DNA of 32,369 bases from an uncultured bacterium (lineage in GTDB: Bacteria > Planctomycetota > Phycisphaerae > Phycisphaerales > SM1A02). Below are positions 13,679 to 21,394 of the stretch, piece after piece (the first letter of the stretch is position 1; the number at the start of each line of letters is the position of its first letter). The position numbers and the translations under genes are program-made. The notes beneath the pieces were generated by a model. That model was not told where the DNA came from. It did no database searches and saw only the letters and a program-made list of their open reading frames with translations. The stretch is taken from NCBI GenBank assembly GCA_903831295.1, contig CAIKXA010000103.1, forward strand, positions 1 to 32,369. Reading direction: 5' to 3'.

Positions 13679-14263
13679 TCAGTCAGCCTTGGCGTGGGCG
13701 AGCAATTCTTCACACTGCTTTGCCAAGTCTGGACGCCCCGCGAAAATAATCATTTCACCGGCGGGCATCACTTCAATCACCAATGGCGCGCCGTCGCTGC
13801 ACAGCGTGATTCCATGCTCAATTCCGCGGCCATCGCGCAAAATAACTTTGATCAAGTCGCGCAAGGTGTGCGCGTCGGCCAAATTAAATTGCAGCGGATC
13901 GCGCGTGTTCAACTCAACGCTGGCGGATGTGTCCACGCCACGCCACGCGGCGTTGCTGACCATGCCATGGCTCACGGCTTCAAATATCTGGCGCCACTTT
14001 CCAATCGGAATCACATACGTGCGTTGCAGGTGCATTTTATGCACCAACGCCTCCACGAAATTCGCAATGGCATTGCGCGGAACACGGCGCATCTGCGCTG
14101 GCAGCGACTTGATATCCGCGTGATCGTTCGCGGCGACATCAAGCACCACAACGCTTGGCGAATCGGCCAGCTCAAATCGCATTTCTTTCGGAGCGTCCGA
14201 CACCTTGGTCACACCAAGGCGGCGAAGCAGACTCCACGCTTCTTCAAATGTTACGAATTCCAC
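13679..14263 (-). CDS. Conserved-looking protein of unknown function
   Basis: The protein is 194 residues. I do not recognise it. It is soluble, mixed alpha/beta by appearance, with no signal peptide or membrane segment. It starts with GTG 14263 (MEFVTFEEAWSLLRRLGV); a later in-frame ATG (MRFELADSPS, residue 28) is a possible alternative. Notable features are one internal RRVPRNAIANFVEAL segment, a WRQIFEAVSHGM stretch, a PLQFNLADAHTLRDLIKVIL stretch and a C-terminal EMIIFAGRPDLAKQCEELLAHAKAD helix. Codon use looks like that of the neighbours, with many GCG and GGC codons, so it is probably a real gene. It is convergent with the zinc-ribbon gene and divergent from the phosphatase gene. Confidence 0.6.
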   Translation of the reverse strand: MEFVTFEEAWSLLRRLGVTKVSDAPKEMRFELADSPSVVVLDVAANDHADIKSLPAQMRRVPRNAIANFVEALVHKMHLQRTYVIPIGKWRQIFEAVSHGMVSNAAWRGVDTSASVELNTRDPLQFNLADAHTLRDLIKVILRDGRGIEHGITLCSDGAPLVIEVMPAGEMIIFAGRPDLAKQCEELLAHAKAD

Positions 14264-14345
14264 TTTGGGTCTCGGTTGAAGGCCCTACGAGGGCGTGTTG
14301 AAATCCTACAACACTTTTGGCCGACGAGTGCAAGCCAACTTGCTG

Positions 14346-14351
14346 TACCAT
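14346..14351 (+). promoter_or_regulatory. Near-leaderless -10 (TACCAT) of the phosphatase-rpiB unit
   Basis: TACCAT, 9 bases before ATG 14361. Confidence 0.4.
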
Positions 14352-14360
14352 TCGTGCCCC

Positions 14361-14813
14361 ATGAAAACGGCTCTCTTTCTTTGCACTGGAAATACTTGCC
14401 GTTCGCCAATGGCCGAGTCAATCGCCAGATATGTGATTGAGCAGGGCTCCATGGATGGCTTATCCAAGGACATTTTTGTGGCCAGCGCCGGCTTGTCCGC
14501 GGGCGACGGATTGCCAATCAGCCGTGAAACCAGGTTGTCTCTGGAAAAACTTTCCCTGAAACACGACGGTCATAGCAAGCGAGTCACCGCGGCCATGATT
14601 CGCAAAGCCAATGTCACGTTTGTGATGACTCAAAGTCACTTGCTTGCGGCGCAGCGTTTGGTGGATCACGACGAAAGCCAGGATCGCATTGTGCTGCTTG
14701 ATCCCAAGGGTGACATTGATGATCCGATTGGCAAAGGGCAGGCGGCCTACGATTCGCTCTCGGTGCGATTTATGAAAGTGATTCCAAAGCAACTTGCGGA
14801 ATATTTGAAATGA
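14361..14813 (+). CDS. Low-molecular-weight protein phosphatase (YwlE-like)
   Basis: The protein is 150 residues, standard family length. The phosphatase loop C-x5-R is at the very N-terminus: MKTALFLCTGNTCRSP, with nucleophile Cys8 and Arg14. The acid/base aspartate lies in the region DPKGDIDDPIG. Family members remove phosphate from tyrosine or, in the YwlE branch, from arginine. The Thr after Cys8 (CTGNTCRSP) is the same residue YwlE uses to favour phospho-arginine, so an arginine phosphatase is possible, though no McsB kinase is visible. The pairing with rpiB is also seen in Bacillus (ywlE-ywlF). ATG 14361 is set by the loop position. Its TGA overlaps the ATG of a 5-codon ORF. Confidence 0.88.
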   Translation: MKTALFLCTGNTCRSPMAESIARYVIEQGSMDGLSKDIFVASAGLSAGDGLPISRETRLSLEKLSLKHDGHSKRVTAAMIRKANVTFVMTQSHLLAAQRLVDHDESQDRIVLLDPKGDIDDPIGKGQAAYDSLSVRFMKVIPKQLAEYLK

Positions 14814-14827
14814 TTGCGCGTCTATGA
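14810..14827 (+). CDS. 5-codon bridging ORF after the phosphatase gene
   Basis: MIARL. Its ATG overlaps the phosphatase stop (ATGA, 14810-14813), and its TGA overlaps the next ATG (ATGA, 14824-14827). It is probably only a reinitiation step. Confidence 0.2.
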   Translation: MIARL

Positions 14828-14898
14828 AAGTCATCGCGGGAACAATCTTCATGGCGCTCGCAACATGCCCGACAAGCGTGGCAAAGGTGTCGCGATGA
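14824..14898 (+). CDS. 24-codon ORF directly before rpiB
   Basis: It encodes a 24-residue peptide beginning MKVIAGTIFMALATC, mildly signal-like. Its TGA overlaps the rpiB ATG (ATGA at 14895-14898), so ribosomes could pass from the phosphatase gene to rpiB in two short hops. Whether the peptide itself matters is unknown. Confidence 0.3.
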   Translation: MKVIAGTIFMALATCPTSVAKVSR

Positions 14899-15362
14899 AA
14901 GTTGTTCTTGGTTCAGACCACCGTGGCAATCAAGTTGCGCAGACATTGATGACGCAGCTGCGCAGCGACGGTCACGAAGTCAATTTGCTCGGCGATTGCG
15001 GTGGCCAGATGTGCGACTATCCGGATGCCGCGTGGCATGTGGCAAGCGCAGTCGCCAATGGAAGCGCCGATCGCGGAATTTTAATTTGCGGAACTGGTAT
15101 TGGCATGTGCATCGCCGCCAACAAAATCAAGGGAATTCGCGCCGCTTTGGCGCAGGATGAGCTCAGCGCGCAACTGAGCCGCACGCACAACGACGCCAAT
15201 GTTCTGTGCCTCAGCGCGGACTTGTTGGGGCAAACGCTTATGAAACGCATCGTGGACATTTGGTTTCGCACGGCGTTTGATGGCGGTCGCCACGAGCGGC
15301 GGTTGGCCAAGATTGCGATGATTGAAAACGGAAACGATCCGTCGACGCCAAAATCTTCTTGA
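14895..15362 (+). CDS. rpiB: Ribose-5-phosphate isomerase B
   Basis: The protein is 155 residues. It interconverts ribose 5-phosphate and ribulose 5-phosphate in the pentose phosphate pathway, in the cytoplasm. The signature blocks are VVLGSDHRGNQ (Asp8, His9), the catalytic loop GILICGTGIGMCIAANK with Cys65, and RTHNDANVLCLSADLLG. The C-terminal RHERRLAKIAMIE block is typical. The start is ATG 14895, with AAAGGTG about 7 bases upstream and overlapping the stop of the 24-codon ORF. It is the second gene of the phosphatase-rpiB unit and is convergent with pepA. Confidence 0.95.
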   Translation: MKVVLGSDHRGNQVAQTLMTQLRSDGHEVNLLGDCGGQMCDYPDAAWHVASAVANGSADRGILICGTGIGMCIAANKIKGIRAALAQDELSAQLSRTHNDANVLCLSADLLGQTLMKRIVDIWFRTAFDGGRHERRLAKIAMIENGNDPSTPKSS

Positions 15363-15412
15363 AGCGTTCGGCCTGCCACTGTGTTGAGCGCATGCAAAAG
15401 TTGTAAGCAAAG

Positions 15413-15436
15413 AAAATTGCCCCACGCATGTGTGGG
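15413..15436 (-). terminator. Weak candidate terminator of pepA
   Basis: CCCAC pairs with GTGGG (15421-15436) across a 6-base loop, and the minus strand continues GCAATTTTCT. The stem is only 5 bp and the T-run starts 4 bases late, so this is tentative. Confidence 0.35.
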
Positions 15437-15447
15437 AACTCGTGCGA

Positions 15448-16920
15448 CTACAACGCGGTTGACCAGCGCGTGAGCAACTCCACCAATGTTCGCACGCCCC
15501 AACCAGTTGGGCCCGCCGCGCACACATCCTGATTGCTTTCAGTGTTGGCCACCCCCGCGATATCCAAGTGGCACCACGGCACGGATTCATCCACAAAGAA
15601 ACTCAAAAACGCCGCGCCCTGAATTGGGTGCGCCGAGCGCTGCGGATTGCTGTTGATTAAATCAGCGTGTTGCCCGCGCATGAAATCGCGGTGCTGTTTC
15701 CACAGCGGCAAGCGCCACACGGATTCACCAGTGGCGGTGGCGGCATCTTTCACGCGGCGGCGCAGCGCGTCGTTTTCGCAAAATAATCCCGCGCAAAAAT
15801 GTCCCAGCGCAACCACCACGCCGCCCGTCAGTGTGGCAAGATCAATGATCGCGGTTGGCTTCAAATCGCTGCACGCAAAACTCAGAGCGTCGGCCAGCAC
15901 CAAGCGCCCCTCGGCGTCGGTGTTGGTCACTTCAACCGTGACGCCGTTGTGCATGGTGATGATGTCATCGGGGCGATAGCTGTCGCCGCCAACCATATTT
16001 TCCGCCGTGGGCAAAATGCCGGTCACGCGAATAGGCAACTTCAGCGCCGCAATCGCTTGCATTGCGCCAATCACCGCCATGCCGCCGCACTTGTCGTACT
16101 TCATTCCCTTCATGCCGTTGTTCACCTTCAGCGAATAGCCACCGGTGTCATAGGTGATTGTTTTTCCAACCAGAACAATGTGCTCCGCTTTTACGCGCGC
16201 GGAAATTGCGCGCGGCCGATGTTCCAACACAATCATGCACGGCTTGGATGCGCTGGCTTTGCCCACGTTGACAATGCCGCCCATGCCCAGTTTTTGCGCC
16301 TCTTTGAAGCCAATCACGCGCGTGCGCAAACCACTGGCGCGCCCGATTTTCTTGGCTTGTTGCGCCACCCAATCCGGATTGCAAATGTTTGGCGGTGTGG
16401 CGGCCATTGCGCGCGCCTCATTCACACTGGCGGCAATAGTGACTCCGCGAGTCAAACCCGCCAAGAATGTTTTGTCGGAGGAATGCAAATCAAGTTGTGA
16501 AAGTTTGACGGACTTCTTTGTGGCCTTGCCGTCGAAGTTGTCAAAGCGCCATGCGGCCAGCGCAATTCCCTCCGCAAGGCTTTGGCCAAGCGCGTCAATC
16601 GCCGTGGAACGTTTGTCAACTTGGGCGGAAAGTTCAACATCAATGGCCGTCACTTTCATGCGCGCCAGCACTTTCACCAAACGCGCGCCCGCAATACGCA
16701 TGCTGTCTAGCGAGAAATTTTTCTTGTCGCCCAGTCCAAGCGCCAACGTATTTTTTCCGGCCGCAACCACTTCACCGTTGTCGCCGCGAAAGCCGGGATG
16801 AGCAAGCGCAATTTCCATGGCGCCAGCGTGCTTGGAGCCGCGCACGGCTTTGTCGCCAGCGAAGACGCAGATCACAGTGACAGGCTTTGTGGCACGACGA
16901 ACTTTAATGTTTTGATACAT
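15448..16920 (-). CDS. pepA: Leucyl aminopeptidase (M17)
   Basis: The protein is 490 residues, normal for the family. This cytoplasmic hexameric enzyme removes N-terminal residues from peptides using two metal ions. The catalytic C-terminal domain is intact: Lys253 and Asp258 in VGKTITYDTGG, catalytic Lys265, Asp276 in MKYDKCGG, and Asp335, Glu337 and Arg339 in the NTDAEGRL signature. The spacing equals that of E. coli PepA throughout. The N-terminal domain is weakly conserved, as usual. In some bacteria PepA also binds DNA; nothing here tests that. ATG 16920 has TACAAT ending 6 bases upstream. It is divergent from mnmG. Confidence 0.95.
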   Translation of the reverse strand: MYQNIKVRRATKPVTVICVFAGDKAVRGSKHAGAMEIALAHPGFRGDNGEVVAAGKNTLALGLGDKKNFSLDSMRIAGARLVKVLARMKVTAIDVELSAQVDKRSTAIDALGQSLAEGIALAAWRFDNFDGKATKKSVKLSQLDLHSSDKTFLAGLTRGVTIAASVNEARAMAATPPNICNPDWVAQQAKKIGRASGLRTRVIGFKEAQKLGMGGIVNVGKASASKPCMIVLEHRPRAISARVKAEHIVLVGKTITYDTGGYSLKVNNGMKGMKYDKCGGMAVIGAMQAIAALKLPIRVTGILPTAENMVGGDSYRPDDIITMHNGVTVEVTNTDAEGRLVLADALSFACSDLKPTAIIDLATLTGGVVVALGHFCAGLFCENDALRRRVKDAATATGESVWRLPLWKQHRDFMRGQHADLINSNPQRSAHPIQGAAFLSFFVDESVPWCHLDIAGVANTESNQDVCAAGPTGWGVRTLVELLTRWSTAL

Positions 16921-16926
16921 GTGGCG

Positions 16927-16932
16927 ATTGTA
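16927..16932 (-). promoter_or_regulatory. Leaderless-type -10 (TACAAT) of pepA
   Basis: TACAAT on the minus strand, 6 bases before ATG 16920; the closest of these boxes to the TATAAT consensus. Confidence 0.6.
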
Positions 16933-17065
16933 AGCATGTCAGCCGTGACAAGTTGATGCGTCGCTGATTGAGCGCCGCTCATTCGCCAATGAAATTGCGT
17001 GAGTTCTCTTATCGTGCTTGCCGATTGCGTTGCCAAGAACATTTCTGCCGCGCGCGAATCTTCGC

Positions 17066-17071
17066 TAGGCT
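17066..17071 (+). promoter_or_regulatory. Leaderless-type -10 (TAGGCT) of mnmG
   Basis: TAGGCT, 6 bases before ATG 17078. The intervening AGGGAA is too close to the ATG to act as a normal Shine-Dalgarno. Confidence 0.5.
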
Positions 17072-17077
17072 AGGGAA

Positions 17078-19033
17078 ATGGAATCGTTTGATGTCATAGT
17101 GATAGGTGGTGGACACGCTGGCGTTGAAGCCGCGTGCGCCGCCGCGCGCGTTTTGGGCGCGGCCAATCCAAATTCCAACCAAGCAAATACGCGCGTGCTC
17201 TTGATCACAATGGATCCAACCCGCATTGGCGCCATGAGTTGCAATCCAGCCATTGGTGGTCTAGCCAAGGGCCAAATGGTGCGGGAAATTGACGCGCTTG
17301 GTGGAGTCATGAGCGAGGCCACCGATCACGCGGGCATTCAATTTCGCGTGCTCAACGCGTCCAAGGGGCCAGCGGTGTGGGGCCCGCGCGCCCAGTGCGA
17401 CAAGCACGCGTATCCCGCCGAAGTGCAGCGCATTGTGGCGCGCGCCGGCGTGCATGTGTGGGCGGGCACCGTGGACAAAATTCAAACACGCGATGGAGTG
17501 TGCGTTGGCGTCACGCTTGCGGCGGGGGCGCGCAAATTTATTTTGGATCAGAGCTTGCTCGCGGCAAATGAAACGCACGCGCAACAAGCCCGACCTATTT
17601 TTGTGGCGGATGAAAATGCTTCCGCGTCGCATGGCGCCATTGACATTGCCGCCAAGAGTGTGGTGTTGACCACCGGCACATTCATGCGCGCGCTGATGCA
17701 CACCGGCGAAACCAAGACCGCGGGCGGTCGAGTTGGCGAAGGCAGCGCGGTTGGAATTTCCGCGGCGCTCATTTCAATGGGCTTTGAATTGGGCCGCTTG
17801 AAAACCGGCACGCCGCCGCGCTTGGCCAAAGAAACGCTTGACTGGGATAACTTGAAACCGCAGTGGGGCGATGAAGTTCCGCAGATGTTCAGCGACATGA
17901 CCATTGACAGCGCGTTTCCAAAGTTGCCGCAAGTGGAGTGCCGCCAAACCGAAACCAGCGCCGCCATTCACGATTTGGTGCGCGCCAATTTGCACCGGGC
18001 GCCCATGTATGCAGGCGAAATGGAGGCCGAATGCGGTCCGCGCTACTGCCCAAGCCTGGAGGACAAAGTTGTGCGCTTCGCTGAGCGCGATCATCACGGC
18101 GTGTTCTTGGAGCCGGAATGTTTGTTCACCAACGAAATTTATTGCAACGGTATTTCAACAAGTTTGCCCGCCGAAGTGCAGGATGGAATTGTCAAAGGCA
18201 TGCGCGGCTGCGAGCACGCAAAAATTCTGCGCTACGGCTACGCCGTTGAGTACGACATGGTCTGGCCACATCAACTTGATTCCACGGCCGAAACAAAATT
18301 GGTGCCAGGACTTTTTCTTGCGGGGCAAATCAATGGAACAAGTGGCTATGAAGAAGCCGCCGCGCAAGGTTTGGTCGCGGGCTTGAACGCCGCACGCCGT
18401 GCGCTTGGTCTTGACGCGATACGTTTGGGCCGCGACCAGGCGTATCTTGGCGTGTTGCTTGATGACTTGGTTGTGCGCATGCCGCGCGAGCCGTATCGCA
18501 TGTTCACCAGTCGCGCCGAACACAGACTTTCTTTGCGCGCCGACAACGCCGATACGCGCCTTACGCCCATAGGCCGCGAATATGGTTTGGTTGGCGACGC
18601 GCAGTGGAGCGCGTACCAACTTCGTCAGCGTGCCATAGAGGTGATTCGCCTGGCGCTTGACAACGGAAAAATAAACGGCGTTCGCGCCAACGAATGGGCG
18701 CGCCGCCCCGAAGCCACGCTTCAAGAACTCGCCAGCGTCTGCGCGGCGGGCGTGGACATGAAATTGCTCGCGCGGGTCTCCACGGATTTGCGCTACTTGG
18801 GCTATTTGGCGCATCAACGCACCGATATTCGCCGTCAAAAAGAGAGCGAAAACGTGCCAATTCCCCGTGAATTTGATGTGATGCAAGTGCGTGGGCTGCG
18901 CGGCGAGGCCGCCGAGGTAATCAAGCGCCATCGGCCCACAACCTTGGGCCAAGCTGGTCGCCTTGCCGGCGTGAATCCCGCCGATGTCACCCTTGTCGCG
19001 CTCGCTTTGCGCCGCCACGGTACTCTTGCCTGA
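17078..19033 (+). CDS. mnmG: tRNA uridine-5-carboxymethylaminomethyl(34) synthesis enzyme MnmG (GidA)
   Basis: The protein is 651 residues. With MnmE it installs the carboxymethylaminomethyl group on wobble uridine-34 of several tRNAs, using FAD, NADH and methylenetetrahydrofolate. The FAD-binding N-terminus DVIVIGGGHAGVEAA and the following CNPAIGGLAKGQMVREIDALGG are diagnostic. LKTGTPPRL, the GRVGEGS segment, YCPSLEDKVVRFAERDHHGVFLEPE, a LFLAGQINGTSGYEEAAAQG block and the C-terminal helical domain (IPREFDVMQVRGLRGEAAEVI) all agree. It is somewhat longer than the usual 620-630 residues because of loop insertions near residues 25-38 and 160-190. mnmE and rsmG, often near, are not in this window. 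tRNA-Thr follows 57 bases downstream. Confidence 0.96.
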   Translation: MESFDVIVIGGGHAGVEAACAAARVLGAANPNSNQANTRVLLITMDPTRIGAMSCNPAIGGLAKGQMVREIDALGGVMSEATDHAGIQFRVLNASKGPAVWGPRAQCDKHAYPAEVQRIVARAGVHVWAGTVDKIQTRDGVCVGVTLAAGARKFILDQSLLAANETHAQQARPIFVADENASASHGAIDIAAKSVVLTTGTFMRALMHTGETKTAGGRVGEGSAVGISAALISMGFELGRLKTGTPPRLAKETLDWDNLKPQWGDEVPQMFSDMTIDSAFPKLPQVECRQTETSAAIHDLVRANLHRAPMYAGEMEAECGPRYCPSLEDKVVRFAERDHHGVFLEPECLFTNEIYCNGISTSLPAEVQDGIVKGMRGCEHAKILRYGYAVEYDMVWPHQLDSTAETKLVPGLFLAGQINGTSGYEEAAAQGLVAGLNAARRALGLDAIRLGRDQAYLGVLLDDLVVRMPREPYRMFTSRAEHRLSLRADNADTRLTPIGREYGLVGDAQWSAYQLRQRAIEVIRLALDNGKINGVRANEWARRPEATLQELASVCAAGVDMKLLARVSTDLRYLGYLAHQRTDIRRQKESENVPIPREFDVMQVRGLRGEAAEVIKRHRPTTLGQAGRLAGVNPADVTLVALALRRHGTLA

Positions 19034-19090
19034 CTAATTTACTAGGTCACTTCGCCGATGGAGCGCCTTGGCCAATTACTTTCACTTCTC

Positions 19091-19163
19091 GCCACCTTAG
19101 CTCAATTGGTAGAGCACTTGATTTGTAATCATGAGGTTGTCGGTTCGATTCCGATAGGTGGCT
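19091..19163 (+). tRNA. tRNA-Thr (anticodon UGU)
   Basis: The 73-base gene folds as a full cloverleaf: acceptor GCCACCT/AGGTGGC (19091-19097 with 19156-19162), D arm TAGCTCAATTGGTAGAGC type, anticodon loop TTTGTAA with TGT in the middle, and T arm GTCGGTTCGATTCCGAT. The discriminator base is T. The CCA end is not encoded and must be added. It reads ACA codons, and its wobble U34 is in the class of positions modified elsewhere; MnmG itself does not normally act on threonine tRNA. Confidence 0.96.
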
Positions 19164-19248
19164 TTCACTTCTAGGCATTTCAAAAACGCCTGCGCCGCAC
19201 GCGCGTGGGTGCTTGGTAAGTGCGCTGTGAAACAAACGCAATCATTGG

Positions 19249-19254
19249 TAAGTT
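19249..19254 (+). promoter_or_regulatory. Leaderless-type -10 (TAAGTT) of the first GNAT gene
   Basis: TAAGTT, 6 bases before ATG 19261. Confidence 0.5.
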
Positions 19255-19260
19255 GATGTC

Positions 19261-19710
19261 ATGTCTGACCAATGTCCTTATGTATTTCGATGGCTTGAAT
19301 CGGACCAAGACATTGCAAGCGCGTTTGATCTTATGCATGAACTGCGCAAAGAATTAAATCGAGAAACTTTTGTGGAGACGGTGCGCTCCATTGCGTCGAC
19401 CAACGGTTACCGACTCGTTGGCGGATTCGCCGATGCAAAATTAATTTCACTCGCGGGTGTTCATCACAACCACGGACTGTCGCGCGGCTCGCATTTGCGC
19501 GTGGATGATTTGGTGGTGACCAAGCCGCTGCGCGGTGGCGGGGCGGGCCGCGCCATGTTGCAATTTCTAGCGCGCGAGGCCAAACGCCTTGGGATTCCAG
19601 CGCTGCTGCTTGACGCGCGCGATGAGGCGAAGCCATTTTATTCCAAGCTTGGATTTGAATATCGTCAGTCCACACCGTGCTCCGTGCTGGTGGATCAACT
19701 GTTGGCGTAG
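19261..19710 (+). CDS. GNAT-family N-acetyltransferase
   Basis: The protein is 149 residues. The acetyl-CoA-binding motif A is clear: LRVDDLVVTKPLRGGGAGRAML (about residues 79-100), followed by an REAKRLGIPALLLDA strand and FYSKLGFEYRQ, the usual end of the fold. The N-terminal half (DIASAFDLMHELRKELNRETF) gives the variable substrate part. The acceptor cannot be predicted; relatives acetylate amines, antibiotics or protein N-termini. It has its own TAAGTT promoter box and is convergent with the arnT gene, with only 7 bases between the stops. Confidence 0.85.
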   Translation: MSDQCPYVFRWLESDQDIASAFDLMHELRKELNRETFVETVRSIASTNGYRLVGGFADAKLISLAGVHHNHGLSRGSHLRVDDLVVTKPLRGGGAGRAMLQFLAREAKRLGIPALLLDARDEAKPFYSKLGFEYRQSTPCSVLVDQLLA

Positions 19711-19717
19711 CGGCGCG

Positions 19718-21394
19718 CTATTTCACTTGGGCAAACAACGCCACGGAAACATCGCCGTCAATAAATTCACTTTGTGTCATGGGCGCGCCAGGAGCTTGAA
19801 ACGCTTTCAAATCATTGCGCATAGTCACCAACGCAACAGAGCCAGTTTTTTGCGCCAGCGCAATTTGCGCCAATACTTGTTCGCGGGTGATGAAGCGCGC
19901 CTGCTCATTGGGCAACTTCAATTCATTGTCCAACTCGCCGCCTGGTCCAATGATGGTCATGTCAAATTTTTTACTGGTATAAGCCACACATGTCGCCATG
20001 TTGGCGTCCACAATAAGTGTGTGCGCTTGGGCAATCGCCTGAGACTGTGTGCGTAAAGTCTCAACGCCAACTTTGCTTTTCTCGAGCAAAGCATCGGGGA
20101 ACAGCATGCCAGTAATCAGAAGCAACGGCGCGGGTGAAAATGCCATACGCAACAGACGGTTCGTTGGAACGCTTGCTCGCTGAGCCCAATGATCAAGCGC
20201 CGCCCACGATAGCAACGCCAAGGCAATCAAGCCAAAGCGCCATGTTGAGTTGTCGCGCCACAATGGATCGCTATACAGCCATTGATGGCCAGTGAAAATG
20301 AATGACGCGAACAGCACAGCTGCGGCCACCAGAAGCCAGCGACCAACTTGATCCGCTTGCGATGTTTTGAATAAAGTGGAACTGTAATAGTTCAGCAATG
20401 AAGTTGCGATGAGGATGGAAAATGCGGGGAAAATAGGCAAAATATAGGCTGGCAACTTTCCACTGCTGGCGCTGAGCAGCAGCAAAGGCAAGGCAATCCA
20501 CGTGGCGCACAACGAAGCGCCGCGTCCGCAAAAAAGTGACGTACGAAAGCCGCTCCAGACTTTGCCAATGTTCAGCGACCACAGCAGCGCGCCTACGGGA
20601 ATCATGGGCAAGAAATACCACCATGGCTCTGGATGTTGATTGCTGTCTGGCGAAGTGAAGCGGCGCACATGCTCCACCCAAAAGAAATAATCCCAGAAGC
20701 CTGGATTATGTTTGTGAATTGCAATGATCAGCGGCGCCGCGACAATCGCCGCGGTCGCGATGGGAATCAACGGTAACACGAATAAGTCACGCCAACGCAT
20801 TTGCCAAATCAGCCAACCGCCCGCGATGATTGCGGGAAACGCCAGCCCAAGAAATCCCTTGGTTAAGAACGCGCCCGTGGCCGCGACTCCGCTCAGTGCT
20901 AGAAACAATATGCGCCAACGGCGCTCTTGATCCGTTGCGGCGTACACAAAGAACGCAACACAGACTGTTAGAAATGCGCTAAATATCCCATCAAGAATGG
21001 CGATATTGCCAAACACCCACGGAAAAAGCAGGGTGAGTTGAACCGCTGTTGCGATCATTCCAATATTTGGAATTTTACAAATGCGCTGGGCGATTTTTCC
21101 TGTGGCAATGGCCGTCACCAACGCCGCCAACGCCGGCGCAAATCGCAATCCCCATGCGTTCTCTCCAAACACTGCCATTGACGCCGCGGTGAGCCAATAT
21201 CCAAGCGGTGGTTTTTCGTAGTAGCGCAAGCCCACAAGTTTCATTGACCACCAATCTTTACTGTGCAACATCTCAAGAGCGATCGCTCCGTAGCGCGATT
21301 CATCTGGTGAAATAATTGGCCGCATAGCGAGCGGCAATAAATACAGCAATACAAATAGTAGATAGATGTAACCCGTAATGGCTCTTGCGCTCAT
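19718..21394 (-). CDS. arnT: Lipid A 4-amino-4-deoxy-L-arabinose transferase-like (ArnT/PMT family)
   Basis: The protein is 558 residues (E. coli ArnT has 550), with about 12 membrane segments. It belongs to the GT39/GT83-type glycosyltransferases that take the sugar from undecaprenyl phosphate at the outer face of the inner membrane. The first periplasmic loop carries the motif PIISPDESRYGAIALEM, with the catalytic acidic residues, then YYEKPPLGYWLTA, both typical of ArnT. The C-terminal 150 residues form a soluble-looking periplasmic part (TLIVDANMATCVAYTSKKFD). The start is ATG 21394, which overlaps the arnD stop as ATGA. Its position last in arnBCADT supports transfer of Ara4N to lipid A. 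Confidence 0.88.
   Translation of the reverse strand: MSARAITGYIYLLFVLLYLLPLAMRPIISPDESRYGAIALEMLHSKDWWSMKLVGLRYYEKPPLGYWLTAASMAVFGENAWGLRFAPALAALVTAIATGKIAQRICKIPNIGMIATAVQLTLLFPWVFGNIAILDGIFSAFLTVCVAFFVYAATDQERRWRILFLALSGVAATGAFLTKGFLGLAFPAIIAGGWLIWQMRWRDLFVLPLIPIATAAIVAAPLIIAIHKHNPGFWDYFFWVEHVRRFTSPDSNQHPEPWWYFLPMIPVGALLWSLNIGKVWSGFRTSLFCGRGASLCATWIALPLLLLSASSGKLPAYILPIFPAFSILIATSLLNYYSSTLFKTSQADQVGRWLLVAAAVLFASFIFTGHQWLYSDPLWRDNSTWRFGLIALALLSWAALDHWAQRASVPTNRLLRMAFSPAPLLLITGMLFPDALLEKSKVGVETLRTQSQAIAQAHTLIVDANMATCVAYTSKKFDMTIIGPGGELDNELKLPNEQARFITREQVLAQIALAQKTGSVALVTMRNDLKAFQAPGAPMTQSEFIDGDVSVALFAQVK

Noticed and set aside
17261-19018. Long open frames antisense to mnmG (146, 107 and 287 codons)
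   Set aside because: High GC in third codon positions removes stop codons on the reverse strand; mnmG itself is beyond doubt and the antisense products have no domain.
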